From NCBI GenBank assembly GCA_029718625.1, contig CM056395.1, positions 27,550,161-27,614,160 of the forward strand: a DNA stretch of 64,000 nt. The letters are read 5' to 3'. The number at the start of each line of letters is the position of its first letter. Position 1 is the first letter of the stretch. A program made the position numbers and the translations under genes. The notes beneath the pieces were generated by a model, which worked only from the letters and a program-made list of their open reading frames with translations, did not search any database and had not been told where the DNA came from. This stretch comes from Synaphobranchus kaupii. Taxonomy: Eukaryota; Chordata; Actinopteri; Anguilliformes; Synaphobranchidae. This document shows, piece by piece, positions 12,230 to 24,716 of this stretch.

Positions 12230-12589
12230 CATAACAGACCCTCATACATTACACAGCTTTAGTACTGACAGTCTTATCATAGCGGCTTGTGTGTATAGCA
12301 TAACAGCCCCTCATACATTACACAGCTTTCACACTGACAGCCTTATCATAGCGGCTTGTGTCTATAGCATAACAGCCCCTCATACATTACCCAGCTTTAG
12401 TACTGACAGTCTTATCATAGCAGCTTGTGTCTATAGCATAACAGCCCCTCATACATTACACAGCTTTCACACTGACAGTCTTATCATAGCGGCTTGTGTC
12501 TATAGCACAACAGCCCCTCATACATTACACAGCTTTAGTACTGACAGTCTTATTAGCGGCTTGTGTGTATAGCATAACAGCCCCTCATA
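12230..12589. repeat. 69-bp minisatellite, about 5 copies
   Basis: Units start CTTGTGTCTATAGCATAACA. Starts at 12286 and 12355 give a period of 69 bp. A Tc1-like repeat begins immediately at 12590, inside the CCCCTCATAC segment of the last unit, so it inserted into the array. Confidence 0.9.
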
Positions 12590-13190
12590 CAGTGCATCCG
12601 GAAAGTATTCACAGCGCTTCACTTTTTCCACATTTTGTTCTGTTACAGCCTTATTCCAAAATTGATTAAATTCATTTTTTCCCTCAAAATTCTACACACA
12701 ACACCCCATAATGACAATGTGAAAAAAGTTTTTTTGAGATTTTTGCAAATTTATTAAAAATAAAAAACTAAAATTTCTCATTTACATAAGTATTCATACC
12801 CTTTGCTTTAACGTATTTTTAAAGTATCATATTTCATATTTGGTCGCATATCCTTTACATGCTGTTACTTCCTGAAGTCTGTGACCATCAACATCAAAAA
12901 ACTGTCGATGTCTTATTTTCAGGTACTGTTACAAGCGATACTATAACCTCTCTGCATTTGAATGGATCTCTATGGAAATTGGGGGGTGAGACTAGATTCA
13001 GTTGTAAATTACACTGGTACAGTATGGAACACATGGCTGGCTAAATGGCTGTAAGTTATCAAGGGTCTGAGCTATCAACCGAGCCCCAAACCATCACTCT
13101 GTTGCCAGATATGGAGTAGATGTGGATGGATCACTGCAAGGGTTATTTCTCCGGACTCATTTTCCTATAGAACTCTATGGGGAAAAAAGC
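12590..13190 (+). mobile_element. Composite Tc1-like repeat (family A), copy 1
   Basis: It begins CAGTGCATCCGGAAAGTATT, a Tc1/mariner-type terminus, after a TA dinucleotide. The body holds AT-rich Tc1-like sequence and then a non-Tc1 segment (CTCTCTGCATTTGAATGGAT and onward) ending near GAACTCTATGGGGAAAAAAG. The same composite occurs at 16998-17540 and, reversed, at 21376-22007, with partial copies at 36-37.8 kb. No intact transposase frame is present. Confidence 0.75.
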
Positions 13191-14564
13191 TTTTACAAAA
13201 ACAATGTGTGTGGAGGTATACATTTTCAACATGTGAGTGACATTGCCTTTAATAACCGCATTTTTTATTCAGTAAATCGTTGGATTTAAATTTTAAATAA
13301 TTTTTTTTTTTTAACGATTTACCTAATAAAGTCCTGTAGCCTACGGTGGTTGAACACAATAGCCAATATGCAAAATCTTCAGCTTAATAATTTTGAAGAA
13401 GCTGTGCTGACACAATTAGGCACAATGATCCAGACACTGTCTATAAATGAATCCATCTAATATTGGTCTGGTATGATATACCAGACGGTCAATCATAGCC
13501 TACTTTTATTTTTATTTTTATGACAGCTCTTTGATAATTGCAAGTTAGCTACGCAAAGGAAAATGTGACCAATATTATGTTCAAATAACATGCACTCATT
13601 CTAATATCCATTTATGCCAAATATGCTGTATTTTTCATAATAATCTATTAGCGGCGCTGAACATAAACTACCTTTTTTTCCGAACAAAGTTGCAGGTATC
13701 TGAATACACGTGTCTTGCACGACTTGCAGACACGCCTCATTTTCATCAAATCTCCAGCCAAAGTGCGTAATGCCGCGTATATAGTGGAGAGACGCTTAAA
13801 ACAGCGGATAAGTCAAATGTCTGAATCACAAATAGTTTAATTATGCTACGCGGAATTTCGGGAGTAAGTCCCATTTGCGCCTGCTTATGTCAACTCTGAA
13901 TCTGGCCCTAATAAGGTACTTGTGACAAAACAAATAACACATTTTGTGATAAACAAATTACAAATTAAAATAAATTTGTAACATGCTTTTAATGTTTTTT
14001 CACACATTTTCAACTAGTGCCAATGGGTTAAACTGCATTATGCAAATTAATTCAACTACATTAAACATTGTAGCCGTTTTTAAATGAGGGATGGATGAAC
14101 AGATTGGTGAAGGAGGTCAAAGCTGATTGGTTCTCAGCAGCAAGGTTTACTAACATAGCAACAGGTTTGTGAGGAAAAAAACCTGGTGTTTTGATCAGAC
14201 CGATGATAGCCTACGTCCATGGACTATTGCTTATCCTTAGCTAAAAGGTTCAAGGTTCAATTAGCTTTAGTTCCTACATTGCCGACACCACTGACATTTT
14301 GCCTTGTTTAGAAAGATGTGCCCTAACAAAATATCCCAGCTAATTGGCTATTTCTGGAATTAATTATTGCGATCTGAATGGATGCATCCATGTGGGTAAA
14401 ATTGATTGACTCGTCGTTCAACAAATTCAAAATAGTGGAAAATAAAAGTACACGCAATCTACCGGCCCTTGAGGAGTTCTGTGGGAAGGGATGAATTCAC
14501 AAAAAACAATAGTGTTCCCGCACATTTGGTGCTTGGCCTCCTATGAAATATTAATATTAATAAT
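13191..14564. other. AT-rich gene-free stretch
   Basis: No exon, repeat array or terminal inverted repeat could be supported here. Confidence 0.45.
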
Positions 14565-14812
14565 ACACTCTCAGAAATAAAGGTACAGTGGACGTACATT
14601 TTTGTTCCTTAAGGTACAAATTTCCCAAATATACCCTGAAAGTACAATAATATTCTCTTTGTGTACTAATAAGTACTCTTTGGGTACTAATAAGGACCTT
14701 TTCAAGAAAAAAAGGTACAAATTAATTATGTATTGTTAGCAAGGGGTACAATTTTGTGTACCTATAGTGTACCACCCCAGCGACAAGCTTTTGTACCTTT
14801 TTTCTGAGTGTG
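14565..14812. mobile_element. MITE family B, copy 1
   Basis: The inverted ends are TACACTCTCAGAAATAAAGG and, on the other side, CCTTTTTTCTGAGTGTGTA. The interior is rich in GGTAC/GTACC words and is non-coding. A second copy is at 18885-19135. Confidence 0.75.
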
Positions 14813-15679
14813 TACATATGAATAATAATGATGACAGAGGCGAGAGAAACTGAGATTACTTCCTCATTTATCTTAAAGGTGGGAACTTCTGGTTTGATGC
14901 AGTCTTGGGCTGTGTCCGAATCAGAGCCCTATCTACTGCACCCTGTCTCCTGCGTACAGTGCACTGGCAGAAGTGTGCTGTTTAATGTGCACTGTTTAGC
15001 AGTGCACATTAAAAAAAATGTCCACGGTTTTACAGCCAAATTGGGATGTAGTCATGGCCCGTGACTCACGGGTAAAAATGAAAAGTCGCAAAGCACGCAC
15101 TTATTTAAAAAAATAAAAACATGATGATTTCTATTTAAAATACGTTGGTTTCGGTTAAAAATAGCCTATAATTTGGGCTACTTTTGAGTCACCATTTGGC
15201 TGGAAAGTCTTACAGGATCTGGCAACCCTGCGCCCCACTCTAGCGCTACCATGTCACGTGTTGTTTTTGTTATATATGGAGGAAAACGTCAGCGAAGCTG
15301 CGCCTCATTTTAAAAAAAAACGAAGCTTCACATCATATTTATGTGACCAAAATGTTTGTGTACGTCTTGAAAAGTGTGCTCCCGAATGTACTCAGCGAAA
15401 CCCCCAGAAGTAAGCGTGTCATCCGGGTGTTTGAAGTATACTGCAATTTGAAAAGAATTTGCGCACTCTACGACTTTCTCGCCCTATCTACTCACCAAGG
15501 CTACTCAACGGTGTGGAAGAGTGCTGATTCGGACACGGCCTTTGACTTACACTGCTGTCTTTGAGGGGGTGGAAGAGTTGCACTACTTATCTCTGACACC
15601 GTGAGCTGGACTCGGAGGAGGTCTGATCGATGACCCGTGGACTGCAGGCCCCTCTTCTAACAGCCTCCTTATCCCTCCG
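14813..15679. other. Gene-free stretch
   Basis: Unique sequence with no supported exon. Frames of 73-78 codons at 14828-15064 and 15343-15564 lack motifs. Confidence 0.45.
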
Positions 15680-15806
15680 TGTGAGGGTTTTCAGAGTTAT
15701 GAGCTACTCCATGTGAGGGTTTTCAGAGTTATGAGCTACTCCATGTGAGGGTTTTCAGAGTTATGAGCTACTCCATGAGAGGGTTTTCAGAGTTATGAGC
15801 ATACCG
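15680..15806. repeat. 32-bp minisatellite, 4 copies
   Basis: The unit is TGTGAGGGTTTTCAGAGTTA plus TGAGCTACTCCA. Starts at 15680 and 15712 give 32 bp. Confidence 0.92.
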
Positions 15807-15837
15807 GGCTTAAATTTAGATACGGTAGGAGAATATA

Positions 15838-15875
15838 TACAACAACAACAAAACAACAAAAGCAACAACATTGTC
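15838..15875. repeat. CAA-rich microsatellite
   Basis: Imperfect (CAA) repeats. Confidence 0.8.
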
Positions 15876-16973
15876 ACAAAACAATAATAATAGTGATTGT
15901 TCAAATTCTTTTTCTGGGGGTGTACCACGCTGGGTAAAGGGGGCCCCCAGGCCCAGGATTCAGGGAGGGGGGGGGCAGGGGGGGTCAGGCCAGGACATCC
16001 TCCACAGCTGTGTTCCTCTAAGTAGCCCACCGGGTTGCTGACCGAGACGTCTCTCCGGCCTCTATTTCCCAGCCAGGCGCAACAAAGGGACTTTTCAGAA
16101 CGTCCGATTTCTGCCGGCGAGGCAAAATTAGAACGGGGTGGGGTTGGAGTGGGGACGCGGGGCCGTTGGGCCCTGTGTTCTCGGGGGTGCAAACGGGAGG
16201 CTGCCAGAAATGGGTGGGCACCCTGTCAGTGGCCCATAATTTGAGAAACACCCACTTGGCTGAGGGAGTAGATGAGGCCACCCTCCATAGTTCATCCTTG
16301 GCCTGGGCTGAAAAAGCCAACATGTAAAACACAGATGAAGCTCGCACCCACACTGTACGCTGCACACAGCTACACCACCGCTAGACCCCTTATACACCAC
16401 CAGGCGGACACCTTATACACGGTCACGGCTACACCACCAGGCAGACCCCCTTATACACGGCTCTGTTCCCTTACTGATTAAATTTCGAGGTTCAGGGGTA
16501 ACTCACAAAAGGGCTGGAATTGAGTAATTGGGACTGTCCTTGGCAGAGCAGGGGGCAAAGGATGGCCATGGGGGCAGGCTAGGCCGCCCCAAAAACTCGG
16601 CTAATGGTAATCCCTGCCCTCTCCGACTCATTACCCCTCGGACCACGACCTCGGAGCGAAGGAGGGAGCAAAAAACAGAGAAGAAGAAGAAAAAGTGGTA
16701 ATTAATGACCGTCCCTGTTGGCTCTCTCTTTGTTTTGTGGATGCCACGTCGGTGTTTATGGAAATTAGGCAGTACAGTTCGGTGTGACTGCGGGCCGAAT
16801 TGGTCCCATGGGGGACTCCATGGGCAGAGCTCATTCTGCAGTGCGCGCTGAATTATGACGATTATGATTTTATGAAATAATTAATTCAGAACCAACTGCT
16901 GCTAATGCTCAGATGGTGGTGTTCTGAAGTGTGATCATAATAATACAAATAGTAATAATCATTTTCCCATGTA
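15876..16973. other. Single-copy GC-mixed block, possible conserved non-coding DNA
   Basis: No exon can be supported. Several mutually overlapping frames on both strands at 15761-16481 are not credible as genes. The segment 16690-16930 contains homeodomain-type TAATTA words (GGTAATTAATGACC, AATAATTAATTC) in otherwise unique sequence, which is compatible with an enhancer but not evidence for one. Confidence 0.35.
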
Positions 16974-17557
16974 CAGTTGAAGTCAGAAGTTTACATACAC
17001 TTACAGTGCATCCGGAAAGTATTCACAACGCTTCACTTTTTCCACATTTTGTTCTGTTACAGCCTTATTCCAAAATTGATTAAATTCATTTTTTCCCTCA
17101 AAATTCTACACACAACACCCCATAATGACAATGTGAAAAAAGTTTTTTTGAGATTTTTGCAAATTTATTAAAAATAAAAAAATAAAATTTCTCATTTACA
17201 TAAGTATTCGTACCCTTTGCTTTAACGTATTTTTAAAGTATCATATTTCATATTTGGTCGCATATCCTTTACATGCTGTTACTTCCTGAAGTCTGTGACC
17301 ATCAACATCAAAAAACTGTCGATATCTTATTTTCAGGTACTGTTACAAGCGATACTATAACCTCTCTGCATTTGAATGGATCTCTATGGAAATTGGGGGG
17401 TGAGACTAGATTCAGCTGTAAATTACACTGGTACAGTATGGAACACATGGCTGGCTAAATGGCTGTAAGTTATCAAGGGTCTGAGCTATCAAACGAGCCC
17501 CAAACCATCACTCTGTTGCCAGATATGGAGTAGATATGGATGGACCGACTTCAACTG
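16974..17557. mobile_element. Family A copy 2 nested in Tc1-like (salmonid-type) ends
   Basis: The left end CAGTTGAAGTCAGAAGTTTA is the classic Tc1-like terminus of salmonid-type elements, and the right end is its shorter inverted copy CGACTTCAACTG. Both are flanked by TA. Inside, from 17004, is a family A copy starting CAGTGCATCCGGAAAGTATT. Either family A inserted into a Tc1 remnant or the ends captured it. No transposase is encoded. Confidence 0.75.
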
Positions 17558-17689
17558 TACATATCTCAAACACATATAACATTACAAAGAAAGCTGGCAG
17601 TGTGTCATTATTATACTGATATTTAGCATTACCAGGGTCTGCACGCGTGACCAGGGTCTGTTTATAGCCTCCCTGATCCAAGCTAACAG

Positions 17690-17830
17690 AGAGAGAGAGA
17701 GAGAGAGAGAAGGGAGGGAGGGAGAGACAGAGAGAAGAGAGGGAAAGAGATAGCAAGGGAGGAACAGACAGAAGAGAAGAGTGAGAGAGCCAGTAAGAGA
17801 CTGAAGGAGAGAGAGAGAGAGAGAGATATG
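17690..17830. repeat. GA-rich low-complexity tract
   Basis: GAGAGA/GGGAGGGA repeats. The minus-strand Ser/Leu-rich frames over this tract are artefacts. Confidence 0.85.
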
Positions 17831-18884
17831 GTGGTTGCCCAGACTTGAATTTGTCTGATGGAAATTTCCACCGTACTCTGGCTTTTTTTTTTTTTTTTTA
17901 AAGGTAAAACAATGGGGAGCTGGAAGAAGCGATGGGGGAACGTGTTGTGATGCTGAATACTCACCCTGATTACCCACAATGCCACAGCACACCCCACTTC
18001 TGATAATCTACCATGTGGGTGGCTCAGGGATTTCTTTTTTTTTCTTTTTTTAAATATCCTAAACAGCTAGTTCTTCAAAATGAAACTGTGTTCCAGGACA
18101 GCTGCATTAGCTTGAGATTTGGGCCAAGTGATCAGAGGGGGAAGGAGGAAAGGACTAAGCCTTCCGAAATTGTGGGGTGTCGTTAGCGAAGGAGGAGGAC
18201 ACCAGCACACCAAACACAACCATGCCTTTGTGTTTTTTTGCTGTGTTCCATGTCGTGGAAGCACTTCCCCCTGTGCTGCATTTGCAAAGAGGCCGTTTTG
18301 TCATTTGTAGCACGAGGTATTGGGTCATAGGATATGCAGAATCAAAATCTCACATGCGTGACCTTTGACCTTTTGGTTTGTAGCACGTCATGCTCCGTGC
18401 CCATTTAAAACGCCGGCTGTTGCCTCGGCATGCCACAGAGTCTCTGGTCACATTGTGTCTGGAGCTGTTAATTACCGCCGACGGACGGACTGCTCTTGTG
18501 GAAGATTTTGGCAAACGGAACAGCGAATGTTTTTGGCAGCCGGATTCGTTCTGTGAAATTATTTCCCCCATGCAGGCAAACCATATAAACCCAGGCCTCC
18601 CGGGGAGGCGTGTCCAGTTAAGGCGCTATATCTCAGCACGGGCGTGGTATTGAATCCAGGCTGTGATCTGGCAGCCCCCCACAGGGCGATGCTGTGGTTT
18701 GGGGGGTCAGCCAGCCTTGTCACCCTCCTCGCATCTGTCCACTCCTGCTGAAGCATTCTCAGCCAAGCTGCCCGACTGCAGAGTGAGAGCGTGTGGCCCC
18801 TGTATAAGGCCGTACATAATTACCCATAATTACTGTCACCATGAGGCTATGAGCTTTTCTAGACTGCACTAAGGCCATACGTCA
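17831..18884. other. Single-copy block without a supported gene
   Basis: It is unique and moderately GC-rich, especially 18360-18880. Short frames on both strands overlap and carry no motif. It contains a perfect DR1 nuclear-receptor half-site pair, listed separately. Confidence 0.4.
18359..18371. promoter_or_regulatory. Perfect DR1 nuclear-receptor motif
   Basis: TGACCTTTGACCT is two TGACCT half-sites separated by one T, the consensus for HNF4 or RXR/PPAR-type dimers. It sits in unique sequence about 6.3 kb beyond the 3' end of the FOXI gene. A single 13-bp match can occur by chance. Confidence 0.35.
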
Positions 18885-19135
18885 ATACAGTCTCACAAAT
18901 AAAGGTACAGTGGAGGTACATTTTTCTTTAAGGTACAGATTTCCCAAATGTACCCTGGAAGTACAATAAGGTTTAATTTTGGTACTAATGAGTACCTTTT
19001 CAAGCAAAAAAAAAAGTACAAAGTAATGATGTATTGCTGGCTAGGGGTACAATTTTACTTACCTGTAGAGTACCACTCCACCGATAAGCGCTTGTACCTT
19101 TTTAGATACTTTTCGTAGCTTTTTTTCTGAGAGTA
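18885..19135. mobile_element. MITE family B, copy 2
   Basis: It shares ends and interior with copy 1: TACAGTCTCACAAATAAAGG at the left and TTTTTTCTGAGAGTA at the right. The right side carries a small extra segment (AGATACTTTTCGTAGC) relative to copy 1. Confidence 0.72.
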
Positions 19136-19550
19136 CGGAAATTTTAAATGGATTTCATTAAACGTTGACATTGGTTCATAAGAGAGACTTCCTTGAGGGA
19201 TGTGTCTAATGCTGGTGCTGCTTTGACTTTTTATCTGTGAACTACGCGCAAGGTTTATGGACCGTGGATTAAACACGCTTTTACCGTGGCGATTTCTGTC
19301 AAGAATTGCTGCTAATTGATTGAACTTCTCACTTGAATGCTCATCATCTGCCATTTGTAGGTTACCAAAATGAACAAGAATTTTTTTTAAAACGTGAATT
19401 GTGGGAGAGAAAAGTAAAACTTGATACAAATCATTAGTCGGAATTAAGAACACTGAACAATGGCGTTTAGACTACATTCTTGAACTTTTCCAAACTTCCA
19501 CTGAAAAACGTAGGCCTACAGCTAAGAGTTGCACAATAACACCTCACATA

Positions 19551-19552
19551 TT

Positions 19553-19603
<51 letters not shown>
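19551..19603. repeat. AAT trinucleotide microsatellite
   Basis: About 16 AAT repeats. The plus-strand poly-Asn frame over it is an artefact. Confidence 0.95.
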
Positions 19604-19604
<1 letters not shown>

Positions 19605-21375
19605 TCTCATTGCAACAGCTCTGTATATCTCCTATTTCTAATGCTGTTGGGAACCGGAGTGCCGTGGAAACAAACTTTGACAAAAGTCAAAGCGTAACAA
19701 AAGATAATATCACTAGCTGTCCTCCCTTTATCTATAGTTCCTCATGCAAGTCATTTTACTTTTTTAAGTGTATGATAATGTCAAGTTTACAAGTTGGGCT
19801 ACATCCATGGCTGAATTTTAAATGAAAATCTTCAAGTGAATTGAAACAGCAGTAATATTTGTCAATGGGGAGGACAAGAAAGAAAGAAAAATACTCCTAC
19901 ACTAAATAAACAAGCTCTGTAGCTAAACAAACAAACATATCATATGCTGTGTGTGTATACGCACAACAATGGATAATATCTCCCTGCATAATTTTAACAA
20001 ACTTCAGCCTTCAGTCCAGTCCACATTCTAGAGGTTAATCATCTTTAACCATATATTCATAGTACAATGATGGAGTGTAGAGGTCATGATTTAATATTAG
20101 ATGTTTATTAGATTAGATTTTATCATTAAAAAAAAAAAATATCAAGAGTGCCCCTTAGAAACAAAGCTAAGGTTATTTCTACATTGTCTAAAAACGTGTT
20201 CACACCTGTCCCATTGAGGGTAAATGTTTCTAATATGTCTTCCTGGTCCGGTAGTTCAAACAACTTTATGTTCACTGTCCAGTCCAACATTTTGACCAAA
20301 ACACAATATTTGATTGTCAGCTGTTTTGCCTCTCCTCAGTGGTTAACATCATCTTCATATAAAAAGGACTGCGTGGGATGGGTGGTTCCTGAACAGTCTT
20401 TTTATTCGGCAGAATCCTGTCAAACGCTCGCAGTCCCAAGCAGCTGTCTACCTGCCCCGCTCGCAGTCCCAAGCAGCTGTCTACCTGCCCCGCTCGCAGT
20501 CCCAAGCAGCTGTCTACCTGCCCGTCTCCTTTAAATCTCCCAAGGAGAGGCAGGTGGCCACTCTGACTATACAAGCGCACCTGAAATTAGGGAATGACGT
20601 GTCTCATCGTGTGCAAGCATCAAGGGGGACTGCCTCGATATTTAAATGTGGATTAAAAGCCCATCTCCTTTCAGCTAAAAGCCCACCTCTCCAGCCTTTG
20701 TTAGTTGGAAATCCCTCTCTCCCATTATAGCCTATGCGCACTGTAGTTCTCAGGGCTGGGATTCCATGGCTTGGCTGGCGTTTCTGATTCTCGTATGCCA
20801 CCATGGAGAAGACCGAAATAAGATACGGGCTAAAGCTATCCCCACAACCAGCCCTTTACTATCGTGCCTGTGTATAAAGCTATCGCACCCGTACTATAGC
20901 CAAATACTACAGTCCACTGACTGGTACCGGGTATCTGCGGAGAGGCGGGCTGATTTGCCCTGGATTTGGACATCATCAGCCCCTGAGAACAGTAACCCAA
21001 TCCTACTCCAGATCGATTGGGACGTCCACCTGTCCACAAATGAGCCTATTTTGAACACGTAGTCTATTGTTGTTTCCAGTTATTATCATTGATAAATGTA
21101 AAGCCATAACTTCTGCTTTCATGTTTTATAGGCCTACTACATTGCATTGCTTCTATTGTGCTCTCATTTACCGTAGTTTAGCCTATTAAAATTAATAGAT
21201 ACTAACACTTCTGATTAATAATGCATTTACCGATATATGTAAAATAGGCTATTAACAACATTTATTCATCTAAATTACTTGTTTCTCATTGTCCTCTCTG
21301 TAAAGAAAATGCATGAACCCGCTGACAAATAATGCCAGCTCAGATTTAAAAGTTTTAAAACACGATTCAAAAGTG
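19604..21375. other. Gene-free stretch
   Basis: AT-rich at left, more GC-rich at 20400-21050. Apart from the 33-bp triplication at 20425-20523, no repeat or exon is supported. Confidence 0.45.
20425..20523. repeat. 33-bp tandem repeat, 3 copies
   Basis: The unit is CGCTCGCAGTCCCAAGCAGC plus TGTCTACCTGCCC, repeated three times without change. Confidence 0.92.
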
Positions 21376-22007
21376 CGTCAAAAGTGGATCACTGCAAGGG
21401 TTATTTCTCCGGACTCATTTTCCTATAGAACTCTATGGGGAAAAAAGTCAGGAGAAACAACCCTTGCAGTGATCCATCCACATCTACTCCATATCTGGCA
21501 ACAGAGTGATGGTTTGGGGCTCGTTTGATAGCTCAGACCCTTGATAACTTACAGCCATTTAGCCAGCCATGTGTTCCATACTGTACCAGTGTAATTTACA
21601 GCTGAATCTAGTCTCACCCCCCAATTTCCATAGAGATCCATTCAGAGAGGTTATAGTATCGCTTGTAACAGTACCTGAAAATAAGATATCGACAGTTTTT
21701 TGATGTTGATGGTCACAGACTTCAGGAAGTAACAGCATGTAAAGGATATGCGACCAAATATGAAATATGATACTTTAAAAATACGTTAAAGCAAAGGGTA
21801 TGAATACTTATGTAAATGAGAAATTTTATTTTTTTATTTTAAATAAATTTGCAAAACTCTCAAAAAAACTTTTTTCACATTGTCATTATGGGGTGTTGTG
21901 TGTAGAATTTTGAGGGAAAAAATGAATTTAATCAATTTTGGAATAAGGCTGTAACAGAACAAAATGTGGAAAAAGTGAAGCGCTGTGAATACTTTCCGGA
22001 TGCACTG
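21376..22007 (-). mobile_element. Composite Tc1-like repeat (family A), copy 3
   Basis: This is a reverse-orientation copy whose right end is the terminus ACTTTCCGGATGCACTG next to TA. Its left end contains a short inverted repeat (GTGGATCACTGCAAGGGTT at 21383-21401, paired with AACCCTTGCAGTGATCCA at 21459-21476), giving a hairpin not seen in copy 2. Confidence 0.75.
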
Positions 22008-22273
22008 TATATGACATCATTTCTCTATATAACAATCGCAGATTTAGAATAAATGGTGACCTCCCCTGTTCCCGATTGTTCCCCAGGCGCGTGACACCAT
22101 GGCGCAATGCACGGTTACATGAAACCAAAACAAGCACACGAGACTGTCAAATTACATGTCCAGCAACCTAGCATATCCAGCACCCCCCACTTTGATTTAT
22201 AACAATCCATTCATATATTCATATATCATAATGGTAGGCCTAATAGTAATAGTTTTATGATAGTTAAACAGTA

Positions 22274-22274
<1 letters not shown>

Positions 22275-22312
<38 letters not shown>
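22275..22312. repeat. ATT trinucleotide microsatellite
   Basis: About 12 uninterrupted ATT units. Confidence 0.93.
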
Positions 22313-24716
22313 GATATGAATATAGCAGAAATATAGCCTATATTATCAGGTTAAGGTTATCAGGGAATGTAGCCAAAACTTTTTACGTCGGCTAATAAAT
22401 TAACGTAGGCTACTCGGAATAGGTACTCATTCACATTTTGTATAGGCCTAGGTCTGTGTATTTGGTGGGTTGCACACTAATATAATTTTAAATATAGTAT
22501 TACAATAAAAATGGCAGAACATGTGATAGCCTTTACATAAATATTGTATTTCCTGTCTTAGTGCAAAAATGACGAGGCCGACCTAAGCCTGTAGGTAGCC
22601 TATTATTATGCAATAAAAGATTATAAAAGATTAGTCTCCAGAATACCAATGTCGAGCACGTGTGTACAGTGTCTAAGTTTATTCATTATTGCGTAAACGC
22701 CGTGAATTCTCCTTTCTTGGATGTAATTGTGTAGGCTAATGGCACAGGTGCCGATTAAGGCAACCCTAAAGCCAAACGTAAAGTGGAGACAACTGAATAA
22801 AAGAACAGTTATTATAAAAATTGTATAAGCTCTCAAATCAGTCAACGACTGAGTAGCTAGCCTAAATCAATAAAAGAAGGAACAAGCTAAACAAAGCTTA
22901 TTCTTGAAAATCTAAAAAAATTAACCTTTTTCACATGAAGCATGGCACTGTGACCGGAATTGATAGCTACGGCATATTTATGTCAAATGTTACGTATAAA
23001 GCAAAAACAAAATGACAAAATCTTGTCATTTCTGAACGTAAGAATATAAAGGCATGTTGTAGATTTTAATACGAACTTTTTAATGTCATAGATTTGAATA
23101 GCCGACTTTTAATAACTAACACACTGGCTATGTAGGCCTACCCCGAGTAACCCACAGGATAGCTTCATTGTCTCCAATACAAGAAGAAGCAACAAATGTT
23201 TAGGTAAATTTGTGTGTTTATTGTTCAACCATTGTGCGCTTTAGATCAAAATATTTGTAAACTGACGATGGACCGCATCCAACTGTTCATAAGTCTTCAC
23301 AAGTCTTCACTGACTGCTCCAAATTTTAAAAATTTTCAAACAAAAAAAATAAATTTGGGCAAAAATAGTTGTACACAGTAAAATTTCGAGTGTTAATTCA
23401 ACCCTAGCTGAGTACATCCTGAGTAGGCCCACTGTTTAAGAGTTTATTTAACATGAACTTTTCATTGTGTAGGCCTTTTCATTTAAACGTATTTGAAATG
23501 AACGCAACATATAGGCTATACAACAAAACACTGTTGCAATTTAGATGAAAACGTGTACAATATGTGGGGATTTAGTTTAACAGTTATTTTACGAACTTAA
23601 GTTTCCTCAACAGCAAACGTTGATAACGGCGAGGAAAGGACATGGCTATTGATATTTGCATTGTTTATTTCTACGGATTTTCCATCGTCAAACACACATA
23701 ATGAAGTGAAACGTTACATTTTTTTAAACAGCCGATAGACTGCCTTCTGCGATTCAAACATTTAATTACTTATTCGTCTGTTTTAAACAAGTTTCTACTC
23801 TTTGACTGAATGAAACAACCACATATCTTAATTTACTATAACTACTATTTAAATCGTACATTTGTAATATAATCAGTGCGGTTTTCCTCCTATAAAGGTT
23901 GTTATTACACGCAGCTCAGGGCGGTTTAGGAGTAAAATACCTAAACGTTTTCTTCCTGTAATTTTCTCCATTACTTTCCAATATAGGCTAACTTTTACAA
24001 ACTTTAGAAAAAGTTTTTTTCCCCCGAAAACAGATCTACAAAAATATCAGCATATAACTTAGTATATAAATAGTTGGCTACATAATTTACAAACGTACAT
24101 GATATACAAGTTTTATTTACACAAGTAGCTAAATACAATAAGGTGACATTTGAGTGAACGTTTCCAGGATAAAAAAATGGATGAAAACATTTTATGAGGT
24201 CAATTTCCTCCAATAAAACTGCGCATGTGTAAAAAGGACAGAATACAGTTTTGTTTTTAAACACAAAAATATTTCACTACAGTGAACAGCATATTTGGTT
24301 TATTATTTTGTTTGATCGCCAGATGATAGTTCTGGCACATACAGTGTTGTGTGTTCGCCTACATCTTACATTGCGTAAATTAGTATAACAGTAGCTACCT
24401 GCCGTGAACCCAAAATGACTCGAGAGTGGGTTGTTGCTCACGTGAATGGCTAGTCTTGGACGTTTGGAATACGACTTGACAGGACACCCGTCTTGCAATT
24501 GTGTAGAGTTTAATATAAAAGCAGCAGTTTGGTGCGTAATCTACGGTGATGCTCGGGACCACCCAGGCGAATCTCGTTAAGCACAGTTAATTGCTAATTC
24601 TTTCCTGTCACGGACCACAGTGTCCTCGATTGCAGATTGTGAGAAACAGTGGTCCAGTGCATGGAAATACCACCCAATAATGTCTCCACTCACTACACTA
24701 CAACAGGCCTGCATAT
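22313..24716. other. AT-rich 3' flank of the FOXI gene
   Basis: No second coding region is supported. The part next to the stop codon must include the FOXI 3' UTR. On the minus strand an AATAAA lies at 24304-24299 and an ATTAAA near 24510, either of which could serve as polyadenylation signal. Confidence 0.45.
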
